Made by a program: the position numbers and the translations under genes. The notes beneath the pieces are model-generated. The model saw nothing but the letters and a program-made list of their open reading frames with translations, was not told where the DNA came from and did not search any database. A DNA stretch of 19,354 bases from an uncultured Leucobacter sp. (lineage in GTDB: Bacteria > Actinomycetota > Actinomycetes > Actinomycetales > Microbacteriaceae): positions 1 to 19,354 of the forward strand of contig CALCJF010000053.1 of the NCBI GenBank assembly GCA_937967375.1. Direction: 5' to 3'. This document shows, one piece after another, positions 1 through 8,300 of the stretch. Numbering within the stretch: the stretch's first letter is position 1; every line of letters begins with the position of its first letter.

Positions 1-2
1 GC

Positions 3-1010
3 AACTGGACCTACTACCTTGACTACGACAACGAGCAGCAGCTCTACCCCACGCTCGAAGACTTCATGTCAACCACAGGCATCGATGTGCAGTATCTCGA
101 AGACATCGATGACGCGAATACCTTCTACGGCACCATTAAAGATGCACTCAAGCTCGAGCAAGACACGGGTTACGACACCTTCTGTGTTGGCGACACCCTC
201 ATTCTGCGCCTGCTAGACAGCGGCGTGCTCCAAGAGTTCAATCACGCCAACATGCCCAATCTCTCGCAGCTACTTCCCCGTTTGCAGAACTCTTCGTATG
301 ATCCGAATCTTGCGCACTCGATTCCCTGGCAAACAGGAATGACCGGACTCTGCTACAACACCAAGCTCTATCCGCGCGGCGTCGAGTCGGTGCAAGATCT
401 CATGCGCTCCGACCTCAGAGGCCGGGTCGGCGTGCTCTCGGTCATGTCGAACACCGTCGGGCTCATCATGCTTTCCCAGGGGGTCGACATCTCTGCCGAA
501 TGGGGCGAGAACGAGTTTCAGAATGCCATCGAGTATTTGGACGCGAATATCGACTCAGGCCAGATTGCTCAGGTAAAAGGGAACTCATACACACAAGATC
601 TGCAGACCGGTGACCTGCTCGCGGGAATGTGCTGGTCTGGAGACATAGCGATGCTGAACGACGAAGCAGGCGAAGAGGTCTGGAAGTTCGTGGTGCCTGA
701 AGCCGGAGCCTCATACTTTGTTGACAGTTTCGTCGTGCCGAGCGGAAGCACAAAGCGAGAAGAAGTCGAGCAGCTTATCGACTTCTACTACGACCCGGAG
801 GTCGCAGCACGGGTGGCCGACTACGTTCGGTACGTGACCCCGGTCGCAGGAGCCCGCGAAGCGATGGAACGCGTGAACCCGTCGCTGGTCGATGATCAGC
901 TCGTGTTTCCGACTGAGGAGATGTCAGAGCGACTTTACGAGTTCAGGCCACTGTCACGCTCAGAAGACCGAGAGTTCGAGGCCGCGTTTGCAAAGGTGAT
1001 GGGACTCTAG
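3..1010 (+). CDS. Spermidine/putrescine-type ABC transporter substrate-binding protein, 5' partial
   Basis: The reading frame is open from the window edge and ends at TAG 1008-1010, giving 335 visible residues. The first visible residues, NWTYYLDYD, match the start of the mature PotD/PotF fold (family pattern NW..Y). The remainder has the alternating pattern of a type II periplasmic-binding protein, with SIPWQTGMTGLCYNT in the first lobe, a hinge near DLQTGDLLAGMCWSGD and a C-terminal helical segment. Mature PotD is about 325 residues, so probably only the lipoprotein signal peptide and a few residues are missing. The family captures polyamines outside the membrane and delivers them to an ABC permease. 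The permease and ATPase genes would lie upstream, outside the window. Its stop codon overlaps the convergent regulator gene's stop by 4 bp (CTAG). Substrate specificity is inferred from fold resemblance only. Confidence 0.85.
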   Translation, partial: NWTYYLDYDNEQQLYPTLEDFMSTTGIDVQYLEDIDDANTFYGTIKDALKLEQDTGYDTFCVGDTLILRLLDSGVLQEFNHANMPNLSQLLPRLQNSSYDPNLAHSIPWQTGMTGLCYNTKLYPRGVESVQDLMRSDLRGRVGVLSVMSNTVGLIMLSQGVDISAEWGENEFQNAIEYLDANIDSGQIAQVKGNSYTQDLQTGDLLAGMCWSGDIAMLNDEAGEEVWKFVVPEAGASYFVDSFVVPSGSTKREEVEQLIDFYYDPEVAARVADYVRYVTPVAGAREAMERVNPSLVDDQLVFPTEEMSERLYEFRPLSRSEDREFEAAFAKVMGL

Positions 1011-1633
1011 CGTTCCGTGCCAGAATCGCCTATTCCTTGCAGCGTGCCAGGTGTCAGGTCGAGCTCCATCTCGGCCACGTCCCACACGACCTGGCGAAGC
1101 TCAGGGCGCACGACCCCGTCTTCCAGGAGAAACTGCATCAGGTATCCATCAATGGTCACGAGAATCCTCGTGGCGCTTCGCGCCGGATCGGTGCTGCGGA
1201 ACGCCGCCGAGGCGCAGCCAAGCTGAATTACCTCTGCCATCCCGCTCCGGTCCATTGCCATTTGTGTGCTCACCGCGCTGCGCATCTCGGGTATTGTGCG
1301 TCCCAGCAGCATCGCATCAACCCAGACTCTTGCCTCGTCGACCGCATCGGGCGAAATGGACGCCCCGATGAGCCTGGCAAGCTGCACTGAGGCCGGTGCG
1401 TTCCGATCAAGAGGCCCGACACCGAATAGTTCACGGAACACAGCGACCCGCACCCCGTCGAGCGAGGTGAAGTAGTGATTGATCAACCCGGCAGAGACTT
1501 CGGCTCGCTGCCGCACGTCAAGCAGCGTGAGACCCACCAGGCCGACTTCTCTCGCGATATCGATCGCGCTCGAGAGAATCTCTGCTCGCCTCTCCTCGAC
1601 GCTGAGGCGACGCCGAGGAGCTCCCTGAACCAT
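1007..1633 (-). CDS. TetR/AcrR-family transcriptional regulator, BetI-like
   Basis: This 208-residue protein has the TetR layout: an N-terminal three-helix DNA-binding domain with a helix-turn-helix at about residues 35-57 (LTLLDVRQRAEVSAGLINHYF), then a ligand-binding helical domain. The spacing AEVSAGLINHYF resembles BetI-type members, in which the recognition helix ends in NHYF/HYF. The protein should be a dimeric, ligand-responsive repressor. It lies tail to tail with the polyamine-binding protein (CTAG overlap) and head to head with the metallo-hydrolase, 44 bp apart, so the hydrolase and the regulator itself are the likeliest targets. The ATG at 1633 has no close Shine-Dalgarno. A TAGACT hexamer six bases upstream fits a leaderless start. 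The inducer is unknown; a polyamine or amine is a guess from the neighbour. Confidence 0.88.
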   Translation of the reverse strand: MVQGAPRRRLSVEERRAEILSSAIDIAREVGLVGLTLLDVRQRAEVSAGLINHYFTSLDGVRVAVFRELFGVGPLDRNAPASVQLARLIGASISPDAVDEARVWVDAMLLGRTIPEMRSAVSTQMAMDRSGMAEVIQLGCASAAFRSTDPARSATRILVTIDGYLMQFLLEDGVVRPELRQVVWDVAEMELDLTPGTLQGIGDSGTER

Positions 1634-1639
1634 ACTCTG

Positions 1640-1645
1640 AGTCTA
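1640..1645 (-). promoter_or_regulatory. Possible -10 box for a leaderless TetR-regulator transcript
   Basis: Read on the minus strand, TAGACT is followed by six bases and then the ATG of the TetR-family gene. This TANNNT-N6-ATG spacing is the usual arrangement for leaderless actinobacterial mRNAs, where transcription begins at the start codon. No convincing -35 box lies 16-18 bp upstream, and no Shine-Dalgarno sits at a normal distance. The call is a motif match only. Confidence 0.3.
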
Positions 1646-1677
1646 TCCACCCCTTCCCAGAATCGAGCGAACGCTAC

Positions 1678-2478
1678 ATGCACAACGACGACACTCGGGT
1701 GATTCCCCCGGCCCCCCTCGCAGCAGGTGAGACGTGGTTCAAGGTGAAACGTTATCGAGCCGGATTGCACCTGGTTACCGAGCCCTATGTCGGCAACTTT
1801 CTTCGGGCCAATCTCTGGCTCGTCAGCGGCACTCACTCATCGCTGCTCATCGACTGCGGCCTCGGCATCGTTCCGCTTGCGCCGACGATCGCGGCGCTGA
1901 CCGGGAACATGTGTCCGGTCGTGTTGTCGCACGGGCATCTCGATCACGCGGGCGCGGCTCACGAGTTCTCTGAGGTGTGGGGGCATCAGGCAGACGAGGT
2001 GCGTGCAGATCGCGCGCTCAGCCTGCTCAGCGCTGATCACGCTGCAGGCCTCGGCCTTAGCGATGTCAGCGTCAGCAGTGGCGACAGCGACTCGACCTGG
2101 CTGCTCTCGCGTATTCCGGCAGCGGGCTGGGATCCTCGTGGATATCGCCAGCGGGCTGCGACGCTGACCAGGCACTTGGGTGAGGGCGACACTATTGAAC
2201 TCGGTGGTACTGAGCTTCGCGTGCTGCACCTGCCCGGTCACACACCGGGCAGCATTGCTCTCTACGACGAGGATCGCGAAGAGCTTTTCTCGGGAGATGT
2301 CGTATATGACGATGAACTGCTCGACACTCTCCCCGAATCTGACATCATCGCCTATCGCCGCAGCTTGCGGCGGCTGCGTTCGCTTCAAGTGCAGCGCGTG
2401 TTTCCCGGTCATGACGCGCCATTCGACGGGGTGCGGCTGCACGAGATCATCGACCGCTATCTCGAACAGACCGCCTGA
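1678..2478 (+). CDS. Metallo-beta-lactamase-fold hydrolase
   Basis: A 266-residue member of the metallo-beta-lactamase superfamily, close to the glyoxalase II-like branch. The full metal-binding set is visible: H85-x-H87-x-D89-H90 in SHGHLDHAG, H188 in LPGHTPGS, D207 in FSGDVV and H245 in FPGHDAP. This predicts a binuclear zinc or iron site and hydrolysis of a thioester, ester or related bond; the substrate cannot be read from the sequence. There is no signal peptide, so it should be cytoplasmic. It is transcribed divergently from the TetR-type regulator, 44 bp away, which suggests control by it. The ATG start has no strong ribosome-binding site, and an internal GTG start around residue 8 or 23 cannot be excluded. 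It converges on ligA with a 30-bp gap that shows no clear terminator. Confidence 0.88.
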   Translation: MHNDDTRVIPPAPLAAGETWFKVKRYRAGLHLVTEPYVGNFLRANLWLVSGTHSSLLIDCGLGIVPLAPTIAALTGNMCPVVLSHGHLDHAGAAHEFSEVWGHQADEVRADRALSLLSADHAAGLGLSDVSVSSGDSDSTWLLSRIPAAGWDPRGYRQRAATLTRHLGEGDTIELGGTELRVLHLPGHTPGSIALYDEDREELFSGDVVYDDELLDTLPESDIIAYRRSLRRLRSLQVQRVFPGHDAPFDGVRLHEIIDRYLEQTA

Positions 2479-2508
2479 GGTGCGCACGCAGCGGACGGAT
2501 CGCGACAC

Positions 2509-4884
2509 CTACAACGACAACGCGCCGGGCCCTTCGGTGACGAGCACCGCGAACTGTTCGGCGGTTAAGACCGGAATGCCGAGCTCCTCTGCCTTCGCAA
2601 GCTTCGAGCCGGCGCCGGGGCCCGCCGCAACATAGTCTGTCTTCTTCGAGACGCTCGACGCGGCTTTGCCGCCCGCAGCGATGATCGCCTCCTTCGCGCC
2701 GTCACGAGTGAATCCGTCGAGCGTGCCCGTCGCGACGATGGTGAGACCGGAAAGGACGCCGCCCTCGTCCGAGACCGCGCCTGGGCCCGCGTGCCCGGGC
2801 GTTGCCCACTGCACACCGGCTTCGGCCCAGCGCTCGACGATCTCACGATGCCACTCGACCTCGAACCACTCGCTGAGCGACGCAGCAATCGTCGGCCCAA
2901 CGCCTTCGACCGCGGCGAGCTCATCGGGGGTCGCCGCACGTATCGCGTCGAGCGAGCCGAACCAATCGGCGAGCGCCCGGGCAGCGACCGGGCCGACGTG
3001 GCGAATATTGAGCGAGACGATGAGGCGCCACAGCGGCTTCGTCTTTGCCTTTTCAAGCTCGGCGAGCAGCGTTTCAGCGTCTTTCGAGGGCAGAATCTGC
3101 TCGTGGTCTTTGCGCACCTTCGCGGCGCGCCGCTCAGCCTGAGTCTTGTCTTCCCAGCCCGGAGGGTAGACCTTCTCAATCTTCTGAAACGGTTTGCGCA
3201 ACCGAACCTCACCGGTCTTCTCGTCGAGCACCGGCTCGCCAGTCTCGCTGTCGCGCACGACGACCTCGATCGGAACGAGTTGCTCAAGTGTGAGATCGAA
3301 GAGCCCGGCCTCGGTCACGAGCGGCGGCTCGGCGGGCACGAGCGGCTGAGTCAGCGCCGCTGCGGTGATCTCGCCGAGCACCTCGATATCGAGACCGCCG
3401 CGCGAGCCGATGTGCTCCACGCGACCGCGCACCTGCGCCGGGCACGCCCGCGCGTTCGGGCAGCGCAGGTCGATGTCGCCCTCTTTCATGGGTCGCAGCT
3501 CGGCCCCGCATTCGGGACACTCTCGGGGCATGACCCACTCGCGCTGCGAGCCGTCACGACGCTCAAGCACCGCTCCGAGAATCTCGGGAATCACGTCGCC
3601 GGCCTTGCGCAGCACGACGGTATCACCGATGAGCACACCTTTCGCCTGCACCACCTGCTGATTGTGCAGCGTCGCCTGGCTCACCGTCGAGCCCGCAACC
3701 TTCACCGGCTGCATCACCGCATACGGTGTCGCACGACCGGTGCGACCGACCCCCACACGAATATCGAGCAGCGTCGTGTATACCTCTTCTGGCGGGTATT
3801 TGTAGGCAATCGCCCAGCGCGGGGCTCTGCTCGTCTCGCCGAGCTCGGCGTGCAGCTCGAGCTCATCGATCTTCACCACGATGCCGTCGATCTCGTGCTC
3901 GAAGCCGTGCCGGTTCTCGCCGCACTGCTCTACGAACGCGACTACCTCGTCTGCGCTCTCAAACACTCGCGCATGGGGCGACACCGGCAGCCCCCACTCG
4001 CCGAGCAGACGGTACGCGTCGCTCTGGTTCTCGAAATCGGGGTGTTGCCAGGCGCCGATGCCGTGCACGTAGAGGTCAAGTCGCCCGAGCCGGTCACGCA
4101 TCAACTCAAGCTCGAACGGCGACTTCTTCTCGGCGCGCTGGCGCAGGCTGCCCGCCGCAGTGTTGCGGGCGTTGGCGAACTCCGGATAGCGCACCACCAC
4201 TTTTTCGGGATCGACCCCGCGGGCAAGTTGCTCGGCCTCAGACTCGGCCTGCAACTCGTGCTGTCGCTCGTTGAGCGCGTCAAAGTTGGCTCCACTCAGA
4301 AAGACCTCGCCGCGCGCCTCGAAGAACTCGGGAATCTGCCCGCCGCCGAGCGGCGCAACGAGCACGCGAGGAATCGCGGGAATGAAATCAATGTTCTCAG
4401 TGATGTCCTCGCCGACATATCCGTTGCCACGAGTAGTGGCGGTCTCAAGCACCCCATCGCGATAGGCGAGGTTGATTGCGAGGCCATCGATCTTCAACTC
4501 GCTCAACCAACGCACCTCTCGGCCGGCGGCAGCGGCGGCCTTCTGCATCCACTCACGCAACTCGTCGAGGCTGAAGACGTTGTCGAGGCTAAGCATGCGC
4601 TCGGCATGCTCGTGCTCAGGAAACCCCACAGAGACGACCGCAGCCCCGACCTCGCGCGTGGGGCTGTCCTGCCCCCCGAGTTGCGGGTACGCGCGCTCAA
4701 TGGCTTCGAGTGCGCGAAACATCGTGTCGTACTCTGCGTCAGAGACGAGGCTGACGCCTTCTGAGTAGTAGGTGGTGCGATAGCGCTCAATATCTGAGGC
4801 AAGCCGCTCTGCCTCGATTCGAGCCGTCTCGAAGTCGGTGGGCACCTCGAGTTCGGTGGGGACTGCCGCCTGGTTCTCGTTCAC
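2509..4884 (-). CDS. ligA: NAD+-dependent DNA ligase LigA
   Basis: This enzyme seals nicks during replication and repair using NAD+. The domains are visible in order: Ia (YY at 39-40, region RYRTTYYSEG), adenylation domain with the nucleotide-accepting lysine K131 in ELKIDGLAI, the motif HEIDGIVVKID at about 330-340, the OB fold (GRTGRATP at 380-387), a Cys4 zinc finger (C456, C459, C475, C481), a helix-hairpin-helix region, and a C-terminal BRCT domain (about 709-783). At 791 residues it is about 100 longer than most LigA proteins. Most of the excess is a charged insertion at about 537-600, in or next to the first helix-hairpin-helix motif, and the C-terminal end is also slightly extended. 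The start is GTG at 4884, overlapping the mnmA stop as GTGA, which points to translational coupling. It is the last gene of the five-gene minus-strand run. Confidence 0.96.
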   Translation of the reverse strand: MNENQAAVPTELEVPTDFETARIEAERLASDIERYRTTYYSEGVSLVSDAEYDTMFRALEAIERAYPQLGGQDSPTREVGAAVVSVGFPEHEHAERMLSLDNVFSLDELREWMQKAAAAAGREVRWLSELKIDGLAINLAYRDGVLETATTRGNGYVGEDITENIDFIPAIPRVLVAPLGGGQIPEFFEARGEVFLSGANFDALNERQHELQAESEAEQLARGVDPEKVVVRYPEFANARNTAAGSLRQRAEKKSPFELELMRDRLGRLDLYVHGIGAWQHPDFENQSDAYRLLGEWGLPVSPHARVFESADEVVAFVEQCGENRHGFEHEIDGIVVKIDELELHAELGETSRAPRWAIAYKYPPEEVYTTLLDIRVGVGRTGRATPYAVMQPVKVAGSTVSQATLHNQQVVQAKGVLIGDTVVLRKAGDVIPEILGAVLERRDGSQREWVMPRECPECGAELRPMKEGDIDLRCPNARACPAQVRGRVEHIGSRGGLDIEVLGEITAAALTQPLVPAEPPLVTEAGLFDLTLEQLVPIEVVVRDSETGEPVLDEKTGEVRLRKPFQKIEKVYPPGWEDKTQAERRAAKVRKDHEQILPSKDAETLLAELEKAKTKPLWRLIVSLNIRHVGPVAARALADWFGSLDAIRAATPDELAAVEGVGPTIAASLSEWFEVEWHREIVERWAEAGVQWATPGHAGPGAVSDEGGVLSGLTIVATGTLDGFTRDGAKEAIIAAGGKAASSVSKKTDYVAAGPGAGSKLAKAEELGIPVLTAEQFAVLVTEGPGALSL

Positions 4885-6077
4885 ACCAACGATTCTATGG
4901 CGACCCTCTGACGCTCGGCAGAGTCGATATCGTCCGCCGCAATTGCCCGATCGATCGTGAACTGGCCCAGCACTCGAGTGCCGATGTACAGCACAGCACT
5001 CTGCCCCGGCGCGACACCGATCAGCGGCTCGGCGTGCTCGAGGTCGATATCGACCACGAGCTCGTGCGTAGCACCAGCACGGTGCTGCTCAGTGCGATCC
5101 TCGTCAAGAACTTCGCGCAGCGATGCGGTGGCCGGCACCGGGTCGGCATGCGCCCGAATCTGCACTTCGCAGGCAAAAGGATCAGCCAGATCGAATCCGG
5201 GCTCGCCCGTGAGGCTGTAGCGGCCGCCCGCGATCCGCGAAATCGCGAGGTGCTCCTTCGGGCCAACGACGACCTGGTTCGACACCGGCCGAATCGACAG
5301 CACATAGCGAGGCTTGCCGTCATTTGCGGGTCGTCCGATAGCGAGGCCGCGACGCTGACCCACGGTGTATCCGAGCGCACCGTCATGCTCGCCGAGCACT
5401 GCGCCGGCCTCGTCCACAATCTCGCCGGGCACTCGGTCGAGGCGCTCATCGAGCCAGCCTCGAGTGTCACCATCTGGAATAAAGCAGATGTCGTGGCTGT
5501 CGGGCTTTTGCGCTACCTGGATTCCGCGCTCGGCCGCCTCCGCACGAATGAGGTCTTTCGACGGCGTGTCACCGAGCGGAAAGTAGCAGTGCGCCAGCTG
5601 CTCTGCGGTGAGCACTCCGAGCACGTACGACTGATCTTTCGCCCAGGCGCTCGCGCGATGCAGCTCGCGTCCGTTCGGGCCGTCGATCACCGTCGCATAG
5701 TGGCCGGTCGCCACGGCGTCGAAACCGAGCGCGATTGCTTTGTCGAGCAGAGCCGCGAATTTGATCTTCTCATTGCAGCGCAGGCACGGGTTCGGGGTGC
5801 GGCCAGCAGCGTACTCGGCGATGAAGTCGTCGACCACGTCTTCTTTGAACCGCTCGCTGAAATCCCATACGTAGAAGGGAATCTCGAGCAGCCCGGCGAC
5901 GCGTCGTGCGTCCATCGAATCCTCGATGGTGCAGCAGCCGCGCGACCCGGTACGCAGGGTGCCTGGCATGCGGCTCAGCGCCAGATGCACGCCAACCACC
6001 TCATGGCCTGCTTCGACCGCGCGGGCGGCTGCCACCGCGCTGTCGACGCCTCCGCTCATCGCAGCCAAAATCTTCAT
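4881..6077 (-). CDS. mnmA: tRNA-specific 2-thiouridylase MnmA
   Basis: MnmA thiolates the wobble uridine (U34) of tRNAs for Lys, Glu and Gln, in the cytoplasm, with ATP and a persulfide sulfur donor. The PP-loop motif SGGVDSAVAA is at residues 8-17. The conserved segment GRTPNPCLRCNEKIKF places the catalytic cysteine at C101, and the second, persulfide-carrying cysteine is C198 in SHDICFIPDG. GHYATV (125-130) and QRRGL are further family motifs. The length of 398 is somewhat above the usual 360-380. The gene lies 9 bp downstream of a cysteine desulfurase gene, the expected sulfur source, and overlaps ligA by 4 bp. No good Shine-Dalgarno precedes the ATG at 6077, so translation may depend on coupling to the upstream gene. 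Confidence 0.96.
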   Translation of the reverse strand: MKILAAMSGGVDSAVAAARAVEAGHEVVGVHLALSRMPGTLRTGSRGCCTIEDSMDARRVAGLLEIPFYVWDFSERFKEDVVDDFIAEYAAGRTPNPCLRCNEKIKFAALLDKAIALGFDAVATGHYATVIDGPNGRELHRASAWAKDQSYVLGVLTAEQLAHCYFPLGDTPSKDLIRAEAAERGIQVAQKPDSHDICFIPDGDTRGWLDERLDRVPGEIVDEAGAVLGEHDGALGYTVGQRRGLAIGRPANDGKPRYVLSIRPVSNQVVVGPKEHLAISRIAGGRYSLTGEPGFDLADPFACEVQIRAHADPVPATASLREVLDEDRTEQHRAGATHELVVDIDLEHAEPLIGVAPGQSAVLYIGTRVLGQFTIDRAIAADDIDSAERQRVAIESLV

Positions 6078-6086
6078 CAGAGCAGT

Positions 6087-7301
6087 CTACGCGAGTCCAG
6101 CAGTTCTGGCACGGGCCACCGCATTCGGCAACGCTTCGACGAGCGCGTCGACTTCTGCTTCGGTTGTGGTTGGTGAGAGCGTAAAGCGAAGAGATCCAAT
6201 CGCCTCGTGCTCGGGAACTCCCATGGCGAGCAGCACGTGGGAAATCTCGGCGACACCTGCCTGGCACGCCGAACCCACCGAAGCCGAGACGCCGGCGGCG
6301 TCGAGCAGAAACACGAGCGAGTCGCCTTGGCAGCCGGGAAACGTGAAGTGCGCATTGCCCGCGAGCCTCGGATCCGCCGACTCAGTCCCGGCCGCGCGCG
6401 ATCCCCGCAACACCGCGTCGGGCACTGCTTGCTGCACCCCGGCGATCAGCCGCTCGCGCACCTCGCGCAAGCGACCGAGCTTCGCGGCAAACTCATCGTC
6501 GCTCGCACCGTAGGCGTGATCCAACGCTGCCGCAAACGCTACCGCCCCAGCGACGTTCTGAGTGCCAGATCGCGCTCGCTGCTGACTGCCCCCATGCACG
6601 AGAGCCTCGGGGGTAGCGCCCCGGGCAATGAGCAGCGCGCCAACGCCCACGGGCCCACCGATCTTGTGCGCCGAAACCGAAAGCGCGTCGACACCGGCGG
6701 CCCCGAAATCAATAGCAACCTGCCCAAGCGCGGCAACCGCATCGACGTGGGTCAGCACTCCGGCCTCGCGCGCGGTGGCGGCAAGCTCCCGCACCGGCTG
6801 CAGCGAGCCGACCTCGTTGTTCGCCCAGAGAAACGACACGAGCGCGATACGCGACGCGCCGATCTCGGCAATCGCAGCGCGAAGGGTCTCTGGCTGCAGC
6901 ACGCCGTCGCTATCGAGCGGCAGCAGCCGCAACTCAGCGCCTTGGAAGTCTCGCAACCACTCGGCTGCCTCGATGGTGGCGTGGTGCTCCCCCGTCGCGA
7001 TGAGCAGCACGGGCGCCTCATTAGAGTTTCGGGCGTTGGCCCGTCGCACCGCGGCCCAATAGAAGCCCTTGATCGCGAGATTGATCGATTCGGTGCCGCC
7101 ACCGGTGAGGGTCACCAGAGCCGGGTCAGCCCCGAGCCTGCGGGCGATGCGCTCTCGCGCCGCCTCGAGCTGCTCGCTCGCGAGCTGCCCGTGCGCGTGT
7201 GTCGACGCAGGGTTGCCGAGCAGATGAAGCGCCTCGGTGTATGCCTCGAGCACGGGGGGTGGCATCGGCGAGGTCGCAGCGTGGTCGAGATAGGCCCGCA
7301 T
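6087..7301 (-). CDS. Cysteine desulfurase, NifS/IscS family
   Basis: A 404-residue PLP enzyme that takes sulfur from L-cysteine, forming alanine and an enzyme persulfide. Numbered from the ATG at 7301, D187 (HVDAVAALGQ) contacts the PLP ring, K213 in SAHKIGGP forms the Schiff base, and C346 in SVGSACQAG is the active-site cysteine. The GGTESINLAI segment binds phosphate. The N-terminus MRAYLDHAATSPM is typical of the family. A GTG nine bases further upstream is also in frame, but it lies inside the AGGTG ribosome-binding site, so ATG is preferred. Position between a YbbN-like gene and mnmA suggests that its main acceptor is MnmA. It may also serve Fe-S assembly, though no SUF or ISC genes are in view. 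Confidence 0.94.
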   Translation of the reverse strand: MRAYLDHAATSPMPPPVLEAYTEALHLLGNPASTHAHGQLASEQLEAARERIARRLGADPALVTLTGGGTESINLAIKGFYWAAVRRANARNSNEAPVLLIATGEHHATIEAAEWLRDFQGAELRLLPLDSDGVLQPETLRAAIAEIGASRIALVSFLWANNEVGSLQPVRELAATAREAGVLTHVDAVAALGQVAIDFGAAGVDALSVSAHKIGGPVGVGALLIARGATPEALVHGGSQQRARSGTQNVAGAVAFAAALDHAYGASDDEFAAKLGRLREVRERLIAGVQQAVPDAVLRGSRAAGTESADPRLAGNAHFTFPGCQGDSLVFLLDAAGVSASVGSACQAGVAEISHVLLAMGVPEHEAIGSLRFTLSPTTTEAEVDALVEALPNAVARARTAGLA

Positions 7302-7307
7302 TCGGTG

Positions 7308-7312
7308 CACCT
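7308..7312 (-). promoter_or_regulatory. Ribosome-binding site fixing the desulfurase start
   Basis: On the minus strand AGGTG lies six bases before the ATG at 7301. The competing in-frame GTG start (7308-7310) is part of this motif and has no site of its own, which settles the choice of start. Confidence 0.6.
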
Positions 7313-7318
7313 AGTTCG

Positions 7319-8269
7319 TCAGTACAGCAGGTTCGCAAGTCGGGTGCGTGCAGCCGCAACACGAGGATCGGCCTGGCCGACGACCTCGAACAGCTCGAGC
7401 AGGCGCTCGCGAATGCGCGTGCGATCTTCGGTGTTTGCCACCGCGAAGAGATCAAGCAGACGCAAAAAGGCGTCTTCAATGTGCCCGCCCGAAAGATCGA
7501 GGTCGGCGACTCGCAGCTGGGCGTCGACATCGCTCGGGCCCGCGGCTGCGGCCATGCGAATCTCGTCGGCGCTGGCGCCCTGCAACCGCAGCAGCAACCG
7601 TGCCTGCACGAGCGCGGCACGAGCCTCATGATCGGCGGGAGCCTTGACGAGCACCTGTTCGTAGGCCTGCACTGCGGTGGCGAAATCGCCCCGCTCAAGC
7701 GCGTCGAGCGCCTCGGCGTGCGCGGGGTTCACTGGCGGTTCGACGGGACCGGTCGGGGCGCCCGCATCGGGTGCGTTCACACGGCCGGTGACACCCTGCT
7801 GTTCGCCAAGCTGCAGCAGTTGCGAGAAGAGATCGCGGATCTGATCGGCTGCCGCTGGGCCTTGGAACAGCGGCACGGGCCGCCCCGCGACGAGAGCCAC
7901 GACAGTCGGCACCGTCTGCGCCTGAAACGCCTGCACGAGACCCGGGTTCGCCCCGACCTCGACCTGTGCGAGCACGAGTCGACCGTCGAACTCGCGCACT
8001 GCCGCGTCGAGCAGCGAGGCAAGCTGCCCGCTCGCAGCATCGCCGTCGGCGAGCAGCGCGATCACGACGGGCACGACAGACGAGAGCTGCGCAACCTGTT
8101 CGAAACTCTGGTCGCTGAGCGCAAACACGAGCGCCGGAACATCGACCACCTGGCCGCCAGTACCACCGGGTTGCGCGCCAGGCTGGCCCTGAGGCTGCTG
8201 GCCCCGCGAGGCGAGGTGGCTGAGATCGACGGCACCGCCGGCGAAGCGAGCTGGAATCTGCTGAGACAT
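7319..8269 (-). CDS. Thioredoxin-fold/TPR protein, YbbN (CnoX)-like, without cysteines
   Basis: This 316-residue protein has a disordered, Gly/Gln/Pro-rich N-terminus (about 20-40), a thioredoxin-like domain at about 44-155, and a C-terminal TPR-like helical domain (about 183-316, starting NPAHAEALDALERGDF). The thioredoxin fold is supported by the cis-proline motif TVPTVVAL (P121) and the strand order. The place of the CxxC active site is taken by a sequence without cysteine, and no cysteine occurs anywhere in the protein. It therefore cannot act as a redox thioredoxin. YbbN-type proteins act as co-chaperones or holdases, and that role is inferred here. AAGGAA lies 10 bases before the ATG. 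The gene ends 17 bp before the desulfurase start and begins 31 bp after the membrane-protein gene, consistent with one operon. Confidence 0.85.
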   Translation of the reverse strand: MSQQIPARFAGGAVDLSHLASRGQQPQGQPGAQPGGTGGQVVDVPALVFALSDQSFEQVAQLSSVVPVVIALLADGDAASGQLASLLDAAVREFDGRLVLAQVEVGANPGLVQAFQAQTVPTVVALVAGRPVPLFQGPAAADQIRDLFSQLLQLGEQQGVTGRVNAPDAGAPTGPVEPPVNPAHAEALDALERGDFATAVQAYEQVLVKAPADHEARAALVQARLLLRLQGASADEIRMAAAAGPSDVDAQLRVADLDLSGGHIEDAFLRLLDLFAVANTEDRTRIRERLLELFEVVGQADPRVAAARTRLANLLY

Positions 8270-8300
8270 GACTTCTGTGTTTCCTTATGTTCGCGATGAA

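Noticed and set aside
2791..4764. 657-codon open frame opposite ligA on the plus strand
   Set aside because: Shadow frame. The minus-strand LigA has all expected domains, and the antisense translation is Arg/His/Leu-rich without recognisable motifs. High-GC codon bias keeps such frames open.
5034..8299. Long plus-strand frames opposite mnmA, the desulfurase and the YbbN-like gene
   Set aside because: Each lies opposite a confidently identified gene, and none shows a motif or a ribosome-binding site of note.
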